Shown: positions 61,054 through 64,000 of the stretch, piece by piece | Layout: each line of letters starts with the position of its first letter | How positions within the stretch are numbered: the stretch's first letter is position 1 | Assembly: GCA_947470805.1 (NCBI GenBank) | Contig: CANIVU010000009.1 | Location: forward strand, 1-64,000 | Direction of reading: 5' to 3' | Length of the DNA stretch: 64,000 nucleotides | Source: Acidobacteriota bacterium | GTDB taxonomy: Bacteria; Acidobacteriota; Terriglobia; Bryobacterales; Bryobacteraceae | Notes under the pieces: generated by a model | The model's database searches: none | What the model was told of the DNA's origin: nothing | The model's input: the letters and a program-made list of their open reading frames with translations, nothing else | Program-made: the position numbers and the translations under genes

Positions 61054-62268
61054 TCATGATCCCCCCAACTCGCGTACAATCTCCCGCACCGCCGCCACAA
61101 TCTCCGCCCCATCCCCCGCCTGCAAACACTGCGGAAAAATCACCGCCCGGTCCGGCGTCCGCTCATCTTCAGCCAGCAGAATCCGCCGAGGCCTCTCCCG
61201 CAGCGCCCGCTGCAAATCCCCAACCCGAACCGTACCCGACTCTACCCGCAAATTCGGATACCGCTGCCCGTTCGCCCCCGCCGCATGCCGCGTAATCAAC
61301 AACCCACTCAAATCCCGCAAACCCGCATACATCTCATCCACCGTCGCCGCCCACACCGCATACTCCGCCGCCGCATCGCGATTCTCATACCGCCGCAACG
61401 CCGTCATCACCCCAACAATGGCCTCTTTACTCACCTTCATCGAACGCCCAATCCCATGCCGCGGCGCCCGCGAAATCCACCCCTGCTCCACCCAGTGCCG
61501 AAGCGACCACGTCCCGCCCCGCACATCCATATCCACCATCTGCACCCAGGCGCTCCGGATCAACTCCTCTCGCCCGCACAGAATCCCCGAAGCCTGCGGC
61601 CCGCCCAGATGCTTGCCTCCGCTGTAAGCAATCAAGTCCGCCCCAGCAGCCGTCAATCCCCGCAAGTTCTCCCGAGGCGGCAGCGCGCAAGCCCCATCCA
61701 CAATCAGCGGCAGCCCATGCCGGTGCGCCAACTCCGCCAGCGCCGCAATCCGCGGCCGCTCCTCCACCTCCAGCCAAACATAACCCACAGCCGCCGTCCG
61801 AGGCCCAATCGCCGCCGCAATCCGCTCCAGCGCATCCGCCGCATGATAATCCACCAACCGCAGCCGCGCCCCGCTCAGCCGGATCGCATGGTCATAGTCA
61901 AACGGCCCCGGCATCGGAAACACAATCTCGTCCCGCTCCAGCCCCGTCACATCCGGCAGCTGGTCCATCACCTCCGGCCGGTTCCCCGCCAGGCACGCCG
62001 CCGCCCCCAGCGTCAACGCCGCCCCCGCGCCACACGTCACAATCCCGGCCTCCGCCCCCGTCGCCCGCGCAATCTCCCGGCTCGCCGCCGTCAGCAAATC
62101 GTCAATCTCAAAGTACGCGCCACTCGCCGCCGCCATCGCCGCCACTACGTCCGGATGCGGACAACTCCCGCTCACCCGCGTCGCGTAGCCAACGGCATTA
62201 ATCACCGGCCGTATGCCAAATTCACCGAACCAATCAGACCCCGCCACGAACCCTCCGCGAAAACACAT
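61054..62268 (-). CDS. SelA/DgaE-like PLP-dependent enzyme
   Basis: 404 residues (ATG 62268; a GTG at 62247 with GGAGGG just upstream is an alternative). Fold-type I PLP enzyme of the selenocysteine synthase-like group: INAVGYATRVSGS start, TCGAGAALTLGAAACL phosphate-binding loop, D191 (LPLIVDGACALPP) and K219 (SGGKHLGGPQASG) for the Schiff base. It is too short for SelA proper and lacks a selenium context. Relatives such as DgaE remove ammonia from amino-sugar acids or act on similar substrates. It overlaps the phosphotriesterase-like gene by 35 bases and precedes the amidohydrolase, suggesting one degradation pathway for an acylated amino compound. Confidence 0.82.
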   Translation of the reverse strand: MCFRGGFVAGSDWFGEFGIRPVINAVGYATRVSGSCPHPDVVAAMAAASGAYFEIDDLLTAASREIARATGAEAGIVTCGAGAALTLGAAACLAGNRPEVMDQLPDVTGLERDEIVFPMPGPFDYDHAIRLSGARLRLVDYHAADALERIAAAIGPRTAAVGYVWLEVEERPRIAALAELAHRHGLPLIVDGACALPPRENLRGLTAAGADLIAYSGGKHLGGPQASGILCGREELIRSAWVQMVDMDVRGGTWSLRHWVEQGWISRAPRHGIGRSMKVSKEAIVGVMTALRRYENRDAAAEYAVWAATVDEMYAGLRDLSGLLITRHAAGANGQRYPNLRVESGTVRVGDLQRALRERPRRILLAEDERTPDRAVIFPQCLQAGDGAEIVAAVREIVRELGGS

Positions 62269-63184
62269 TCGCCGGATTCGTCACCATCATCTGATGAATC
62301 TGCTCATCCGTCACGCCCCGCTCCCGCAACATCGGCAAAAAGACCTCCAGAATGTACCCATACCCCTTCCCGCCCGTGTACTTCAGGTGGTTCAACATGC
62401 AGATATCCTCGGACAGCAAAACCTGCTTCACAAACCCCGCATGCACCAGGTTCGCCACATTATCAGCGCGCACCCATTCCGGCTGATAGTCCAGATACCC
62501 GATGTTGTCCACCTCTACATAAACCCCCTTCTCCGCAATCGGCAGCAAATGGTGCACACCCACCCTGTCCCCCAAATGCCCGATGATCACGCGGCTCAAA
62601 TCCGCGCCATACTCTGCCAATAGCGCGATCTGCTCCATCGCCAGCGTGCCCCACCGCGTCGTATGCGTGGTAATTGCCACACCCGTCTGCGCCTGTGCCA
62701 GCGCCGCCGCCCGGAACACCCGTTCCTCCCCCGGCAGAATCGAATGCCGCCCAGTCCCAATCTCCCCAATAAACCCGGCCCGGATCCCCGTATCCCCAAC
62801 CCCGACCTCGATCTCCTTCACCAGAATCTCAGCCAACTCACGGCTCGTCTTTTCCTTCACAACCGCCGGATAGCCGAACTCCCGGTACCACCCGCACCCC
62901 ATCAACACGTGGATACCGGTACGCTGAGAAAACCGCGCCAGCCGTTTCGGATCCCGCCCGATCTCGTCCAGCGTAACGTCGCAAATGGTCCGCCCGCCCC
63001 GCTGTGTGAACTCGGCAATCTCCTTCGCCATCATCTCTTCGTCATCGATGACCAGTTGATACCCATACCCCGGATAGTGGTCCATCGCATCCAGAAAAAG
63101 ATGCTCATGCGTCTGCGTGACGCCCATCTCCTCCGGCCGAATGACCCCATTCACAGTGATAACTTCGCGCTCATTCCAATCCAA
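62234..63184 (-). CDS. Phosphotriesterase-homology (PHP/lactonase) family hydrolase
   Basis: 316 residues from a TTG at 63184, chosen because GGAGGG lies 7 bases upstream and the family start (ITVNGVIRPEEMG) follows; earlier residues are unlike the family. The metal site has H26 and H28 (THEHLFLD), a bridging glutamate in GFIGEIGTG (as in E. coli Php), histidines in AITTHTTRWG and IIGHLGDR and aspartate in LLSEDICML. Relatives hydrolyse lactones or phosphotriesters. It heads the group with the SelA-like, amidohydrolase and MFS genes, and a lactone intermediate would fit. Confidence 0.87.
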   Translation of the reverse strand: MDWNEREVITVNGVIRPEEMGVTQTHEHLFLDAMDHYPGYGYQLVIDDEEMMAKEIAEFTQRGGRTICDVTLDEIGRDPKRLARFSQRTGIHVLMGCGWYREFGYPAVVKEKTSRELAEILVKEIEVGVGDTGIRAGFIGEIGTGRHSILPGEERVFRAAALAQAQTGVAITTHTTRWGTLAMEQIALLAEYGADLSRVIIGHLGDRVGVHHLLPIAEKGVYVEVDNIGYLDYQPEWVRADNVANLVHAGFVKQVLLSEDICMLNHLKYTGGKGYGYILEVFLPMLRERGVTDEQIHQMMVTNPANVFSRRVRGGV

Positions 63185-63237
63185 GCTGTCGCCCTCCGTA
63201 GCGGTTTCTAGTTGACGCAGTGTATCATCTCCGCGCC

Positions 63238-64000
63238 CTACTGAAACCCCTTCTTCGAAACATGCCACCCCGGAGCCTCGCAAAGCCCGCACTGCGCCCC
63301 CAGAAACATCTTCCCGGCCTTCTTGTGCCCCTTCAACTGCCACTGCAACAGCGCCACGCCAACCTTCCCAAACTCGCCCCCATTCGGCTGCCCGTAAGTC
63401 CCCCCATGGCCCACCCCATCCCGATACATATGAATGGCAGGCACCTTGGTAATCCGGGTGAAATCGTCCAGCCCGTTCTCGAACGCAATATCAGTCTTAT
63501 CCCCCATCACAAAGAAAATCGGCGTGCGCAACTTCTCCAACTCTTCCTTCCGGACGTCCTCCATCTGCGGCCCGCCCGGCCGAGTCGGCGCCTTCAAAAT
63601 GCCGCTGTTCCAAATCCCCAGCATCCGAATCCGCGGATCGGTCGCGACGGCGTACGTCTGAATCCCCCCGCACGACATCCCCATCACCGCAATCCTGCTC
63701 GTATCGAGCTTCTTGTAATAAGGGCTCCCCTTCCGCCCGTTCTCCGCGATAGCCCAATTCATCGCGTCCACCAACTGGCTCGACTTCGTCGCCGGCCCGG
63801 CCCCTGCCGGCCGAGGCCCCGGCGCCGGCGAAACCACCGGAGGCCCAATCGCGATCGCCAGGAACCCATGCGAAGCAATCTCCAGCAGAAAGTTCCTATG
63901 CGCCAGTCCATTATTGGCGCAAGCCCCATTCCCCCAGGCCAGAATCGGCAACTTCCCCTTCACCGCGCCGAGATCTTTCGCCCGGTACACGGTATGGGTC
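63238..64000 (-). CDS. Alpha/beta hydrolase (dienelactone hydrolase type), N-terminus cut by right edge
   Basis: About 254 residues visible; the reading frame stays open to the edge (THTVYRAKDL precedes an internal GTG), so the true start is outside. Nucleophile serine in GMSCGGIQ (G-x-S-x-G with Cys). FVMGDKTDIAFENGLDDF supplies a likely aspartate and DGVGHGGTYG the histidine. The oxyanion region is in LPILAWGNGACANNG. Such secreted or cytoplasmic hydrolases cleave esters. It lies 53 bases upstream of the phosphotriesterase-like gene on the same strand, so it is probably the first visible gene of the catabolic operon. Confidence 0.75.
   Translation of the reverse strand, partial: THTVYRAKDLGAVKGKLPILAWGNGACANNGLAHRNFLLEIASHGFLAIAIGPPVVSPAPGPRPAGAGPATKSSQLVDAMNWAIAENGRKGSPYYKKLDTSRIAVMGMSCGGIQTYAVATDPRIRMLGIWNSGILKAPTRPGGPQMEDVRKEELEKLRTPIFFVMGDKTDIAFENGLDDFTRITKVPAIHMYRDGVGHGGTYGQPNGGEFGKVGVALLQWQLKGHKKAGKMFLGAQCGLCEAPGWHVSKKGFQ

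Noticed and set aside
1-64000. Mobile elements, CRISPR arrays, rRNA and tRNA genes
   Set aside because: No transposase, integrase, phage gene, regularly spaced direct repeats, or recognisable tRNA/rRNA sequence was seen on reading both strands by eye.

Overview
The window reads as chromosomal DNA from an acidobacterium of the Solibacter/Bryobacter type. The evidence is a C-terminal domain like the Solibacter-specific one (TIGR03437) on the NHL-repeat gene, three large Ser/Thr kinases with TolB-like or TPR tails, an ECF sigma factor of the kind found beside such kinases, a carboxypeptidase-regulatory/Oar-type outer-membrane receptor followed by DUF1549/DUF1553 and DUF1501 genes, and many Tat-exported sugar isomerase, sulfatase and hydrolase genes. 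GC is high. No rRNA, tRNA, CRISPR array, insertion sequence or phage gene was found. This assignment is by family recognition, without any database search.

Layout. 1-1 kb: start of an MlaE-like permease gene (runs off the left edge) and a Dps ferritin. 1-5.6 kb (minus): five-gene two-component operon (OmpR-type regulator, lone receiver, outer-membrane barrel, cupredoxin-like protein, sensor kinase). 5.7-8.1 kb: secreted protein and a GH2 glycosidase. 8.2-12.2 kb (minus): ThDP enzyme, ECHDC3-like crotonase, TIM-barrel isomerase and two small proteins with overlapping ends. 12.2-14.5 kb: galE-like epimerase and exported amidohydrolase. 14.5-17.1 kb: Ser/Thr kinase with beta-propeller. 17.2-24.1 kb (minus): Oar-like receptor, DUF1549/1553, DUF1501; divergent from a sialidase-like protein. 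25.4-31.7 kb: secreted unknown, kinase-TPR gene, small basic protein, subtilase. 31.7-40.3 kb: two tandem DUF1080-like paralogues, a superfamily 1 helicase with a histone-like tail, a radical SAM enzyme, a frameshifted NHL-repeat gene, a secreted protein. 40.4-44.6 kb: isomerase, sulfatase, SWIM protein.

44.6-51.3 kb holds the most striking locus: seven tightly packed genes encoding an alpha-oxoamine synthase, a ketosynthase that has lost its active-site cysteine, an acyl carrier protein, a membrane fatty-acid desaturase and a DevBCA-type tripartite ABC exporter. I infer a pathway that makes and exports an acyl-derived aminoketone or sphingoid-like lipid. A palindrome lies just upstream of the first gene. 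An ECF sigma gene follows.

51.9-56.7 kb (minus): kinase-TPR, unknown, tyrosinase-like gene, with a base-composition break inside the kinase gene. 56.9-58.2 kb: coiled-coil/barrel protein. 58.3-64 kb (minus): catabolic operon of alpha/beta hydrolase (cut by the right edge), phosphotriesterase-like hydrolase, SelA-like PLP enzyme, amidohydrolase and MFS transporter.

By eye the plus strand is G-rich or balanced on the left and strongly C-rich for most of the right half regardless of gene direction. Genes are dense: the longest gap is about 290 bases (60766-61053), and it contains a degenerate tandem repeat.
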